Positions 10,800 through 21,975 of a stretch of DNA of 64,000 nt are shown piece after piece. Each line of letters opens with the position of its first letter. Position 1 is the first letter of the stretch. Source of the stretch: Wyeomyia smithii (taxonomy: Eukaryota; Arthropoda; Insecta; Diptera; Culicidae); NCBI RefSeq assembly GCF_029784165.1, contig NC_073696.1, positions 260,320,494 to 260,384,493 of the forward strand, read 5' to 3'. Under the pieces are notes generated by a model. It had not been told where the DNA came from, did no database searches, and was given only the letters and a program-made list of their open reading frames with translations. The position numbers and the translations under genes were made by a program.

Positions 10800-11400
10800 A
10801 ATACGCATACGTTGTTCAGAAATAGGCAAAATAATACAATGAAATCTTTATTTGTTCACATTTGTAGACCCCTTGGTCACCTAGCTGTGCGACAGTTTTC
10901 AAGAAAGGTTTCAATAATTCCTCATATTTTCTTCGGGTTATGCAGTTGAAAATTGTTATGGAAGCTCCAACAACCAGCAGTTTTTTGTTAAGAACAATGA
11001 TTTGGGGAGCTTCGCAGCTGCAAGGTTGCAGGGTCCGCTTTAATAAGCGGTCGGTTGTGGGTTTGAATCTTAGTGAATTCTGCCCATTCGATGTCAAAAG
11101 GAGCATTTTCGAGCACCTCGACTGACCCTCCCTTTTCACGCTGAAATTCTACATACGATGGCTTTCTCTTAACAAAATGGGTCCCTTTTATAATAAAACT
11201 GGCCAGAAGGACGCTCACGAAACTTCTCTAGGGGAACTAATATTGGTTTTATTTGGCAAGAAGAACGAGGCTCGGTATAGTAGAGCAGTAAGATTGAAAC
11301 GGAAGGGTAAAATCATATTACACACAAGCACGGATGAATAATAATCATGCCACTTCTCAATTAAGATTTCGCTTATAATTGAAGAGCGGGATACTGCAAG
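10800..11400 (-). other. possible decayed coding remnant, unrecognised
   Basis: Overlapping minus-strand ORFs (76 and 107 codons, about 10816-11218) read across frame changes, with a stretch such as FIIKGTHFVKRKPSYVEF. This could be an old transposase or gene fragment, but I do not recognise the family. It lies just outside the Helitron 3' end. Low confidence that it was ever coding. Confidence 0.25.
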
Positions 11401-11916
11401 ACATCCAAATTTTTGAATTTGCTGATTTGAATAAAAAAATTTTTAGTTTCTTTCAACAATTTATTGCTACACTCATAATTTTCTATAAATTTGTCGCATT
11501 TGGCATATAGCTACTACGTTGATCGCGCAGAATTCGTTGATTACCCTGTTCGAAAATTGGTTCAATTGGAGGGTTAACATTAATATGCACCTAAATTTTT
11601 CATAGCTTCTTACACATTTTTTTCTCAGTTTTCCAATGCTTGTCTCAGATCAAAAATCGGTAGCTGCCAACATGATGAAAAACGCATTTTCTGATATAAT
11701 CCAAGATGGCGGCAAAAATATTTATTACTTCAAATTAAAGCCCTATCATTTTTCTATACGATAACATTTCTTATGAATTTATGGTTTCCTATTTATAATT
11801 ATTATTTGGGTATAAAATGGAGTGCTGTAATAAACTTTCTGCAATATTTAAAGATTGTTCTTAAAGACATCGTTAAGATCGCTATCAGGTCCAGTTTTTA
11901 CACAAAAATTTGGATG

Positions 11917-12022
11917 TTGTCTTCTTCTACGACTCAACTTTTTTTTATCGCAAACATGACAGTAAATGATAAGCGTCGCGATTCAAATGAAATTGACATA
12001 AAACACGGTTTCAGACAGATTG
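11917..12022 (+). repeat. 106-bp perfect direct repeat, copy 1
   Basis: The segment from ttgtcttcttctacgactc to tttcagacagattg is identical, base for base, to 12172-12277. The offset is 255 bp. The first copy is also followed by a second gaaaaatttggatgttg phrase, giving a nested smaller duplication. Confidence 0.95.
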
Positions 12023-12171
12023 GAAAAATTTGGATGTTGACTTGTTTGAATTGAAAAAGTGTATTTTTTTTGCGGCAGTTTTGTTATTCTTGCTCGTGCT
12101 TTTTTTGACATCGTCAAACATGTGTTATACATGAAATATTCTGCTTAAATTGATACCAGCTTTTAGTACGC

Positions 12172-12277
12172 TTGTCTTCTTCTACGACTCAACTTTTTTT
12201 TATCGCAAACATGACAGTAAATGATAAGCGTCGCGATTCAAATGAAATTGACATAAAACACGGTTTCAGACAGATTG
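12172..12277 (+). repeat. 106-bp perfect direct repeat, copy 2
   Basis: Identical to 11917-12022 over all 106 bp, including an 8-T run. Perfect identity next to unrelated spacer sequence suggests a recent duplication, or an assembly artefact. Confidence 0.95.
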
Positions 12278-12279
12278 AA

Positions 12280-14450
12280 TTTTGCGTCTAGCCAAAATTT
12301 AATATTTGCTTGAATCCAGTTTTACGCTCTGGTCAATGATGCTGTAACTAGAGAAAAGTACCTACTCGAGAACAAGTTTTTCTCTAGGGGTGGAATGGTC
12401 AAATTGGCAATTGTGGAAAACCTACTGCATGAGCACATCTGTCGGTTCTGTATTCCGGGCGCTTCGTGCGGGTTCACGGCAGTCGGCAGCAGCAGCAGCA
12501 ATATTCGGACATTCAACAGGTTAGAGCTGTGGATTTTCGCATAAAACTTCTTCGGCTGGAGTGACCCTCATCAAATCAAGCACCTACTCCTGGCGAACAG
12601 AAACCTTTTTTGCTGCTTTATGGAACTGCTGCTCTCCGAGCCGAGTGGAAGGTCATAAAAAGTCATAATGACTGACTGCGAGTGCGACTGGAATAGACAG
12701 TGGGAGACAGCTAGCTGAATGGTGGATGGAACGGGGCTTACTCTAATCTATACCTTGCGTACAAGAATGCTTCGGATGATGAGCACCTTCGATGATCACA
12801 TTCATCCGGAATTCGCACAGTAATACCAACCGACAATGTTCCAGCGATGATGGGATGAAAACCGTTTGGGTTCGAGAGGCAAAAATAACTTCCACGTTCT
12901 GGTGAAGTTCAATTCAACCGATGATGGGGTCATAAAAATCTCAACTTTACTGCGCATCGGGACCTCGAGGAGCCTAAAATATTAACGCAGTTACGTAACC
13001 CGGCACTTTATCGGTTGCATAGGTGCGAGGTTCGAAGGTGGTCTTAGAAATGATTCTAAATTTTTATGTTTATGTGTGTTGCGGGGTCGACCGGCGTTAA
13101 ACTTCATAATCAAATTCGCAACCGGCGGGTAGTCAATGTACAGCAAAAACTTAACGGTAACGAGCTTGTCAAGTGTTGCCGGTAAAAAACGTTACTGCCG
13201 ACAGATAATAAACCTTGTGCTGCTTGCGTCTTTGTTTGATGAGCGGCCGGCTTCTTAGCAACAGATAATTAATTTACCGTGTAATTACTCTCCCGGGAAA
13301 GACACGGTATCATGAACTTGCGCTTCGAGGGATGTTTTTGGCTACGACGAAAGCTTGGTTACACTCAATCTACTGTTCAAATAACTGACGAAAAGTGTTC
13401 TGCCTCTGGTTTCTAACCATTTTCGGCACTCGGCATTAAATATTCAACCCCTCTTTTAATAGACTTCCGAAGCTCATGACCAGCCTTTCCCCAGCCTGGT
13501 TATGCTCTCGTCGTCTATCTTGCAGCTACGACAAATCACATCCTTACCGGTTTTCCCAGGATAAGCACTGCACTGGGCGAGCCCAGTCTCAGCTCAGGCT
13601 CTGGTAATCCTTTCCCTAACGTGCTTGAAAATCCCTCCGCAAAGCAGAGAGTTAATTGAGAAACTTCGACCGTACGATTGATCCCGTTTGTTCGATCAAA
13701 TCACACCGGCTTCGGGACGAGACGGGACGGGACAAAACCCGTACTCGTCGTTGTCAGCTAAGGGTTCACAAATTAATTAAGTTATCTTTCGGACGGCATT
13801 CTTCCATGACGAAACATCGAATGGCAGCGAAGAGCAGGGGTAGAGCACGTAGCTCACAATATTTAATTACATTCTACGGTGAATAGTTTGGCTGGCCCGC
13901 TTGCAACCGGGCGGAAAAAATGCATCTCGTGATGAGCGTCACAGCATTTTTCGGGCTTCTGTAGGATTCATTAAACGGATGGTTGTTTTTGTCGAGACAC
14001 TTTTTTTCTTGTTTGCCGTCTTATCTTCAGTACCGTGACGGACGGTGGCCATATTTTGGTTAATTTTTATACCCTCTAATCAGTTAACGGAAAGGTCAAA
14101 AAGTTTAGTGCGATTTATACACTGATTCAGACTTCATCGATCCGAAATTGTTAAAGGGTTGACTGGACTGGTAGTAATGATGACCTTGTAGTCATACCAA
14201 CTCGCTGTTTAAGAAATTTATACAAACTTTGAAAATATTCACAAAAAGTAACAGTTTTCAAAAGCACGTTTCCTAATTTGCCAGAGATTGTCACAAACTT
14301 TTCAGACTGTCTAGCGTCTGGAGTCTATGTAGACTCATGGAAGCAAACCCTAATTGTCCAACTGGGACAATAAAATCCTGCTGAATTTTTCTCTGACACA
14401 TAAAAAGGGGATGCCACAGTAGGCGGTAGTTGTCTAGGCTTGACGTCGGT
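12280..14450. other. GC-richer unique-looking DNA, no gene recognised
   Basis: From about 12300 to 14100 base composition rises and repeat motifs vanish. ORFs are at most 76 codons and lack known motifs. There is a short GCA run near 12489. It resembles intronic or intergenic unique DNA. Confidence 0.4.
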
Positions 14451-14460
14451 GGCTATACGT

Positions 14461-14626
14461 TAGCGAACCTATACATTAGAGAAATGACAAGACACTCACC
14501 GTTAAGGCAACTGTCAACATCAAAACGGGCGAGTTGTATCATTTTGCATTGCCGTTATCCGTTTTGATGTTGACAGTTGCCTTAACGGTGAGTGTCTTGT
14601 CATTTCTCTAATATACAGGTTCCCTA
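14461..14626. mobile_element. 166-bp hairpin MITE with 9-bp target duplication
   Basis: Arms run 14461-14528 and 14559-14626. Over 63 bp (14466-14528 against 14559-14621) they are complementary with only two mismatches, and the match continues to the ends (TAGCGAACCT versus the complement TAGGGAACCT). A 30-bp loop separates them. Flanking 9-bp direct repeats gctatacgt lie at 14452-14460 and 14627-14635. A 9-bp duplication with long inverted repeats is the Mutator-like pattern. Superfamily assignment is inference. Confidence 0.87.
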
Positions 14627-14635
14627 GCTATACGT

Positions 14636-15925
14636 GACTGGTTCATTGTATGCTGACATCCGACCTTGAAAGCTTTTATTCAGTTTCACTGCTAAGCAAT
14701 AATGTACTATGAACCGGGGTGACTTTGATAACTTTTGGGCTAAGGAGACTGGGTGATTTGGTTTTCTGGTGTACACCGATGTGTGATATATCGTCGAAAG
14801 GTCTCGGAGAGACAAGAAAGAATTTCTATTGGGCCAAAAAATGTTACGCGGGAAAAAGGTTACAGCCTATCGTTCAAGGGTTTAGCGTCTCATTTTTCAC
14901 TTTAAATTTTGGTGCAACATAAGAACTAGCGTCTTCTGCAAAAAACATAACATCCGATAATTCAAATCACTTTGAAAATCGGTTTGTGAACTGAGGCACA
15001 AGTGTAATATACCAGTAGAGGGTGTTACAGTCAAAAATTGGTCATTATTTATTGAAAAATCAAATCATGCTTCTTTGACAATTCGTACAGAATATGAATA
15101 TGACGATAGCCCAGTATTTTCCTATATGGTGGAGCTTTGGTGTGTTGGGAGGGTTCATACTTTTTGGCACCACGTTGTTCGTGGCATACAGCTAATTGTC
15201 AAATGTAGCCAAAACAGAACGGAACAACTGCGTTTTTGGGTACTCCTGCACATGAATTTCCTGGTTGACGGAACCTTTCACGATGAAAAGAAACAAATGG
15301 CCTGCCACACGAGATATTTCATTACAAACTTGTGTGTGTATGTGTATATGTGTGTGTATGTATGTATGTATGTGTGTGTATGTATGTATGTGTGTGTGCC
15401 GACCTTTCAAAGACCCTTTGCAGAATGACTGAGTACTTGCAGTACATTCCGGTGTAATTTCCCATTCGGTAAGCTTAGAGATTTTATTATTATTTTTACG
15501 CATTAACTATTTCCGAGTCCTGTTCCAATGAAATTTCGTAGTCGAGCACGTCGTGGCTTCTACAACTCTTCCACACACTACAACCTTAATGGCATTTATA
15601 GCAGACATTTATTTGCAATGCATTTGCCTCATTTACGGTGGAAACAGCAGCACTGTCTGTCCACTCGAGCCTGCACACAAGCTTTCATGCAAGCCTTAGT
15701 GTGGGAAGCAAATGACGCTCCTTTTGATTGTCACTTTCTATGTATGAAGTACAATTTTAGAAGCAACAAAAAGATTTCTTTCAACTACCTCCCGCATGTG
15801 CACTATACTTATCTTCAGCAGCATCATTTCAGTGTTCACTTCCACTATCACACGTGATTCCGTAGTCCCAATTACATCACTAAAATTAGTTTTTTTAAGA
15901 GCCGATGCAGGATTCACTCTGCACT
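14636..15925. other. no recognised gene; contains a TGTA/TG microsatellite
   Basis: Short ORFs only. A (tgtg/tgta)n tract lies at about 15329-15400 and accounts for the VCVY-type ORFs there. Nothing else can be named. Confidence 0.4.
15329..15400. repeat. TG/TGTA microsatellite
   Basis: Alternating tgtgtg and tatgtatg blocks for about 70 bp. Confidence 0.95.
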
Positions 15926-15929
15926 TTTA

Positions 15930-16440
15930 AAGGCAGTGTTGGTGAATAATTTCAAACTTCGACAACTTAATGTGTTTGAAAATCTCTGCCATCTTTCCTC
16001 TTCCAGTTGCCGTATAATATTCCTGTCCAAGAAGCTGTTCAAAGTCTGCCTTGACGTGAGTTTCATTATCCTGTAGCACGCAATGAAACTTCGTCAGCAG
16101 CTTTCGCGATCGTTGCCTGGCCGACTCGTTTTGCTTATCACGTAACGATTTGGAGTCACCACCATTTTGTAAGTCGACAGTCCGGTTGGCTTTTTAGCTC
16201 GATTCACAGTTGTAAACGACACTCCCAGCTTGGTTGGAACATCTCGGAGAGAAAGGTTGGGAATCCGTTTGGAACTACGTGCCTTCGTTTCTGCGGCATT
16301 CGATCCTGTCTTTCTGGCAGTCATTAAATGTTCTCCAAACACTTTTATTACGTTGATGACGGTTGATTTGGCCACATTCAACAATTTTGCCAAATTAAAG
16401 TGCGAGTAATTCGGATTTGCGCGATGCGCGAGCAATACTT
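15930..16440 (-). pseudogene. Tc1/mariner-superfamily transposase relic (ITmD37E-like)
   Basis: The minus strand encodes two helix-turn-helix-like segments (FNLAKLLNVAKSTVINVIK, then PNLSLRDVPTKLGVSFTTV) ending in KKPTGLSTYK and VVTPNR. After a frameshift near 16125 it continues as ARQRSRKLLTKFH, then VLQDNETHVKADFEQLLGQE, then GKMAEIFKHIKLSKFE. The QDNETHVKADF block corresponds to the DDET..KADF block with the first catalytic Asp, here altered to DNET. The second and third catalytic positions are missing. The element is therefore dead and 3'-truncated. The ITmD37E-like label is from motif memory. Confidence 0.75.
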
Positions 16441-16659
16441 TATACTACCCTAACTAAAAAGCAGAGAATCCTGAGTTATAATTCCCAGGATACCTATAAC
16501 TCGTTGACGGAATCGTGAAAGGAATCGTTTCTGCGATACGGACAGACTCTGTGCGAATCCCATATGGAATCTAAGTGTAGGAATCTTCAAGAATCTAAAT
16601 GCAGGAATTTTAGGTTCCTTTTCGACAGAATCATGAGATGAATTGTTTTTGCGATACGG

Positions 16660-17045
16660 ACGGAATAATTGTTCGTGGTTTGCTCGCGAGGGTTTTTACG
16701 CGGTGTTTGGAATGAAAGCATATTTTTTTACGCAGATTTTGGAATCAATCATGTTGCTCACGCAGATTTTTGAATTACCGCAGTTTTTAATGCGGATTTT
16801 TTAATTACGCAGTTTTGTTTCACGTGAATTTTTGAGTCACGGCGTTTTTACACGGGATTTTGAAGTACCGAATTTTTCACGCGGTTTTTAATGAGGTACG
16901 TATTCTCCACTTAAAAAAACTGACTGTATAGCATAACACATTTTTGAATTACGGCGTTTTTAACGCGAATTTTCGAATTAAGGAGTTTTTTACACGAGGT
17001 ACGTTTCCCCCGCGTAAAAAAACCTGACTGTATAACATAACACTG
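16660..17045. repeat. degenerate ttttacgcgg-type repeat element
   Basis: A phrase of the kind ttttacgcggattttgaat recurs about ten times with drift (acgcagattttg, acgcggtttttaatg, acggcgtttttaacgcgaa). The longer phrase acctgactgtataacataac near 17023 is a second copy of aactgactgtatagcataac near 16918. The pattern is that of a dispersed mosquito repeat with internal iterations. Ends are not defined. Confidence 0.7.
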
Positions 17046-18074
17046 AGCAATACGTATTGTAATGTGTCTATCCTTTTTCCAAATGAAGTTGTAAAACGTA
17101 AAAAAAATGTAACCAACATCGTAACGAATAATATACACATTGCGAGAGATAGATTGGTAAATTTACTTCCATTTCTAGATCAAATTGTGCTCCTGAGAAG
17201 ACGACCCCCAAGTAACCAAAAGTTCGGATAAAAGTAGAATTTATAGACTAACCAGCCAATCTAACGATCATGAATAGAATTCTATTCAGCTCAATTTTTA
17301 AGTAACTAACCGTACTTTCAAGTTCGCATTTGTTGAATAAACTTCGAGTAGCATGCAAAGCAGCTTCTAAACCGAACTAGAAAGTTCACATTAAGTTCGG
17401 TTAGGTCGCGGAACAGAGCGCTATTCAGCTTGAAAAGAAAACTTCAAAATACTTAAAATAAAAATCAATTTGCAATTTTCCAATTCCCTCACTCATCATT
17501 CGTGTTGCTTCATCAATCCCATGATAATCATTTACTGAAGATATTTAGATCAGAAGAATAATGTCTGGCTTCATTTATTATTAAATTTCATAATTTTTTT
17601 TTTGCAACTTACTACACAAGCTTCGAACTCAAGTCCTCCCTTTTTAAAGCCTTCATACCACTGCTCCGTTCCCGCTATATGGGATCAGCATCGATTTTAC
17701 TCGATGTGCTGATTTCTCTTCATTACCTACACGTTCATAGCTAGGAACATACCGGGTCTCTCTTTCAGCTTGAAAGTTCAGACAAAGTACAGGCGGAACC
17801 TCATGCAAACTAGGAAGTTCAGAAAAGGCTGACGCGGAACTTTTTCTGAACTTTCAAGTTCAAAAAAAGTACGCGCGGAACGCAATGTGAACTTAAGTCT
17901 GACAGTTCTCTAGTTTGTTTTGATTTTGCTGCAGTTTGTTGGTAATGTAATTGAAAAACGTTGTGTACGCAATGTTTTCCTTCCAAACGTTTACTGAAAT
18001 TTTATTCTGGTGAGCAGTATATACAAAATATGATAAATGTTCAAAATCAATAAAAACTTTTTCAGTCAATAGAT

Positions 18075-18330
18075 ATGCTGTGTGCCGCAGTCGAAACGAC
18101 CAACGCCTTGGAACACAGGGAGCTCTCGGTGGTGTCCGAGAAATGGATTCGGACCTCCAAAACCGGCAAAATCATGCTGTGGCCTACATAAAAACACCCA
18201 AGATTTGGGCAAATTGCTCAGGGATGAAAGCATCACGCACAGCAAATGTCTAACGGGAATTCACAGCTTACATAATTTTTCTTTTGCCCTGCATATTCCT
18301 GGGTATCTGATTTCAAAATTGATTTCCTGT
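18075..18330 (+). pseudogene. small coding remnant inside the 17.2-19.1 kb element
   Basis: From ATG at 18075 it reads MLCAAVE, then ELSVVSEKWIRTSK, then GKIMLWPT and stops at 18189. After a one-base frame change it continues IKTPKIWANCSGMK. A ctttttcag acceptor lies just upstream (ending 18065) and a ctgtaaggt donor-like site near 18327-18335. The SVV..WI..LWP pattern recalls the N-termini of insect DUF4806-type proteins, which are often transposon-associated. This is a weak resemblance. Confidence 0.35.
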
Positions 18331-18591
18331 AAGGTAACAAAAGAAAGTGTTTAGATAGAGAAACCTTTAAGCACCCTAATATTACCTATTGGAATCATAG
18401 CTTTGTTTTCTTTTTGCCATTAATTTAGATAATAAAATTACGATGATAATAAAATAAACCACATTTTTGAATGTTTTTGAAAAACTCATTTTTTATCACT
18501 AATCCTGAAGCAAACTTCACTTTCGCCAAAGTAGAGTAAAGCACGAGTCAGAACTTAAAATGAACTTTGAAGTGGAAATGAAGTACGATAT

Positions 18592-18985
18592 AGACTTATC
18601 CTGAACTTTCGTGCTGATTAAAGGTACGGATAAAATGCTAACCGAACTTTAATTTCCAGCGGCTTTAAGGTTCACGTGTGAACTTTGTGCGAACTTCAAG
18701 GTTCCAATGAAGAGGAGCAAGCAGCTTCTCATGAACCTTCGTGCTGATTGAAAGTACGGATAATATGCTAACCGAACTTGAATTCTAAGGGTTTTGAAGT
18801 TCACGTGTGAACTTCATGTGAACTTTAAAGTTTCAATGAAGAGTAGTAAGCAGCTTCTACTGAACTTTCGTGCTGATTAGAAGTACGGATAAAATGTTAA
18901 CCGAACTTTAATTTTCGGGGGTTTTCAAGTTTACGTGTGAGCCTTATGTGAACTTTAAGGTTCCAATAAAGGGGAACGAGCAGCT
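18592..18985 (+). repeat. 130-bp minisatellite, three copies
   Basis: Three consecutive units share tgaactttcgtgctgatt, gtacggataaaatgctaacc, ttcacgtgtgaact and gagcagcttct. The phrase gtgctgatt starts near 18611, 18741 and 18870, giving a period of about 130 bp. Confidence 0.85.
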
Positions 18986-19144
18986 TCTCATGAACTTTTA
19001 AGTTGCTTTCAGGTGTAGACGGTACTTTATTTAGAATGAAGTTCGGTTTGGTTCGGTTTCGGTTGTTGTTCAGCAAGAAAGTTCCGCGGAACCAAATCCG
19101 AACCTTATTGTTAAGTGAAATTCGAACTTATGGTTGCTTGGGGG

Positions 19145-20140
19145 TAGAGCTGATTGAATGATTGATTATCTTTTTCTCAGAGTGTTTTGCTTGCCAATTC
19201 AATCCCGGCCACGTCCTTACGTAAGGGTAGGGAAGGATGTTAAAGGATGGAGACGTAGTAGTCGTTATTGTCGGAGACCGAGTTTACCTCTGCATCTCCA
19301 CGACTGCGACGGAAAGAAAGGGTTTCGTCACCGTGGTAAATGATTGAATCGGACAGCGTTGCGCGCGGATTTAACTCATTTCGAAGACAAACGGTGAGTA
19401 CTTTACTTGCCAAGACACCGTGGGCCTACACGAGCGACGCGCGCGAATGCAATTAATCACCCGAAGCGTCCAGGTGGTTATTTGTTTATTACTATTCTCG
19501 AATATCCTCGAAAAATATATTTCAGCAGGCGCGAGTTTGACAAGTGTACGCTCAATCATAAAAGCAGCGCAGACGATCTCCGGCATATCGATCAGACAAA
19601 GTCTGTCTCTGCATTTCTGTGACTGCGGTGGTTAGGGATGTGTTCACCGTGGTGGTTGTTGGAATCAGATAACATTGCGCGCGAAACTGGCTTATTACGA
19701 AAACGAACAAGCGAAGCATCCAAGCATTAATCCTGAGTACCTTCAAGGAAGCAGACGCATTTCTACTGACGCGGTTCATTGGGGGGTACACATCGCGTTT
19801 ATTTAATCACAGTATTTATCAACCGATCGAAGGCTAAACGGCCACAGAATAAATATCTGGGTATACCTCGCGAATCCGCAACAATCCGAAGATATTCATA
19901 TCAGCAGACTAAAAACAAAACTTATTTAAATTTTAGCTAACAGCCTAGTTGGAAGTGCCTCAAAGAGTTAAAACTAAGGTTATAAAAAATAATTTTAAGT
20001 AATCCCCTGAAAATTTTATAGTACTTCTGTCAACGAGAATAAAATGATTATATCTTATTTTATTCGAAATTCTTGAAAGGTTTTCAACATGTCTGAAAAA
20101 CTTTTCCATAAACACAAAAAGGCTACAAAAAATGATTCTA
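19145..20140. other. no recognised gene; contains a degenerate ~320-bp duplication
   Basis: Phrases in 19270-19450 (tctgcatctccacgactgcg, ttgcgcgcg, gaagcgtcca) recur in diverged form in 19600-19720 (tctgcatttctgtgactgcg, ttgcgcgcg, gaagcatcca). No coding signal is convincing. Confidence 0.45.
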
Positions 20141-20144
20141 AGTT

Positions 20145-20260
20145 TATCATCAGCCCGGTTCCGAAAATTTCCACATTGCGTGGTATTCGGCCATTTTATG
20201 TTGTTTATGCAAACCGGAAGTCGCCATCTTAGAATTTAAATTGACGTCAGGGATCATCGA
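20145..20260 (-). mobile_element. fragment of the Helitron-internal repeat B family
   Basis: On the minus strand this reads aagatggcgacttccggttt, followed by a gaaaatttt..ggaaccggg stretch, matching the phrases of the 9570-10620 block. No termini are visible. Confidence 0.55.
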
Positions 20261-21100
20261 TCAAAGTTTATTACAATCCTTTACTGATCGGGATTGCACT
20301 CGCACTCCTTCGTTTCTCCTTCTTCTTAGGAAGATGCCATGTTGAATACCAAGCAAACCGTTTCATATATTTTCCCATTGTTGATATTATTCCTCATTTG
20401 AGAAAACCCGTGTTTCGCACCGCCTCGCCTTCATTATAGCATCGGGTTTACTCTCGTGAATCATAATAGCTGTCATTAGCGACAGCTTGGCAGAACCAAC
20501 CGATATAAAGAAATGAAACATAACAGCCCGTTTGGCAATGCATACGTACGCCGTCGTCAGTGGCTTTGCAATACAATGAGAGCCGAATAAATTTGAAATT
20601 TGCAGTCACGGAATGACAGTATTTTTCAGAAGGCTGTCCTCAAGAACGCCCGGACCGAATGGAATTACTTCGACTGTGTTGATAAAATGCGCTGCTGAAC
20701 TGTGCTGCAGTTTAAAGCAACATTCAAGCTGTTTACATCACAAGCACTGCTTCCGAAATGCTGGAAGAAATTGATTATGTTTCGAGTTCTTTAAATAGGT
20801 AACAAAAGCGACGTGTCTAATTATCGTGTAGCTACCTCACTTTGCGTTATTTAATGCTACGTTTCTCTGGAGAAAGGTTGAGATTTTGTGACTAAATATT
20901 ACGAAAGAGGAGGAAAGGTATGAAAATCATGAAAAATAGTACGCCATTAAAGTACTATAGTTTAGTGCGATCCGTTCTAGCAACAGCGGCCTTCGTGTGT
21001 AGGCTTTTCGCAGCACTTCGGCTATGATAATTAGATACGCTTTGGGACTGCTTCCTTGGAGAAACCAAGATGCCCTGGGTTCGCCGGCTATCTCCCAAAT
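20261..21100. other. no recognised gene
   Basis: Short ORFs with no motif on either strand. The 100-codon minus ORF at 20927-21229 overlaps the SINE head and is not gene-like. Confidence 0.4.
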
Positions 21101-21180
21101 GGTCTCGAGGTACGATGCTGGCCTAACAAACCAGTCGTCGTAGGTTCGAGTCTCGGCTCGGGAGAGACTGTTGGTGTCAG
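21101..21180 (+). mobile_element. tRNA-derived SINE, 5' half
   Basis: A tRNA-like head starts ggtctcgaggtacgatgctg and contains a good B box, taggttcgagtctc (21141-21154), followed by cggctcgggagagactg. Halves 21101-21180 and 21850-21975 together reproduce the contiguous SINE at 60163-60365. The copy here is split by a 661-bp insertion. A functional tRNA is excluded by the missing acceptor-stem pairing. Confidence 0.82.
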
Positions 21181-21841
21181 CAGTGATGGAAACGAAACGA
21201 ATATGATGCAATCGTCGTTTATTCATCATGTGTGCACTTTACGAAGTGTACAGGCCGCGACTAAACTCGAATCCTCTCAACCCATAATGAAATGATGATA
21301 GGGTGCATAGGTTTCTGGGAGAAAACAAACACATGACTAGACTACATCAGCTCTGAGAAGCGATTCGATCGTTGCGTTTGTCTCTCCATAGGCCGGTAGT
21401 TACGGGAAGAAAGGATAGCAACAGGAGAAAATCATGTCGCCTGAACAGCAGCAGAGGTGGGGTGCGGTGAGAGGGAATGTGTGGGGGAAGGAACTACTTC
21501 GGCAGCGGTTGAGTTTAAGCGGAAGTAGGAGAGCATACACAGTCATTTTCTTTCTTTTTCTGACAAAAAATCATATTCATGAGTCAAAAGAATAAGGATA
21601 TAACAAGTTCTGATCGCTCTCTGTAACAGAGACGAATAACTTCATATACCGAGTTGTGCACATTGAGAACCACGTATTGTGGTGTACACTAATGAATAGA
21701 AATATATCGTAAAGAGAAAAGCAAAAAGAGTGCACCAGCACCGATACTTTGTTTTTCGCATACTGACGACAATGTCAACGCATCCTGAGCTTGTTTTATA
21801 TGTATTCATTAATCGCTAGAGGTGATTTTTTTCCTTCGCTG
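21181..21841. mobile_element. 661-bp hAT-like element inserted in the SINE
   Basis: The insertion starts CAGTGATGGAAACG and ends with the complement of CAGCGAAGGAAAAA, giving terminal repeats of about 14 bp with three mismatches. Exact 8-bp direct repeats ggtgtcag flank it at 21173-21180 and 21842-21849. The empty-site sequence is effectively present in the intact SINE near 60230 (gtgtcagtaggatcg), confirming the junction. CAG-type ends plus 8-bp duplication indicate hAT. No transposase ORF. Confidence 0.85.
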
Positions 21842-21849
21842 GGTGTCAG

Positions 21850-21975
21850 TAGGATCGTAGCTCTAGCCCCGCAATTGTCCTGTACACTAAACAGTTTGCT
21901 GTGAAATCTGTGTATAACAAACAGAAGGTTCCGAATTGGGAGGTAGCACCAAGGCTTTGCTTTTTGAGTCCGCCG
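21850..21975 (+). mobile_element. tRNA-derived SINE, 3' half
   Basis: taggatcgtagctctagc, caattgtcctgtac and accaaggctttgct correspond one-for-one with the copy at 60236-60360. The tail directly abuts a retrotransposon ORF1 fragment. Confidence 0.82.

Larger units (their letters stand above)
17205..19144. mobile_element. 1.94-kb non-autonomous DNA element with 22-bp inverted termini
   Basis: The left terminus CCCCCAAGTAACCAAAAG (17205 on) is mirrored by the right terminus ending at 19144 (complement CCCCCAAGCAACCATAAG). Inside, gaacttt/agttcgg-type words recur throughout, dense near both ends and in a 130-bp tandem block at 18592-18985, as in elements with many subterminal binding motifs. 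No clear target duplication was found. A short ORF fragment at 18075 may be remnant or captured coding sequence. Superfamily unassigned. Confidence 0.7.

Noticed and set aside
12322..12516. Short ORF with a Leu-rich start as a signal peptide gene
   Set aside because: The Leu run comes from a GCA trinucleotide tract read on the other strand; no family motif follows.
21101..21165. Functional tRNA gene at the B-box match
   Set aside because: No acceptor-stem pairing or anticodon arm could be drawn, and related sequences have SINE bodies.
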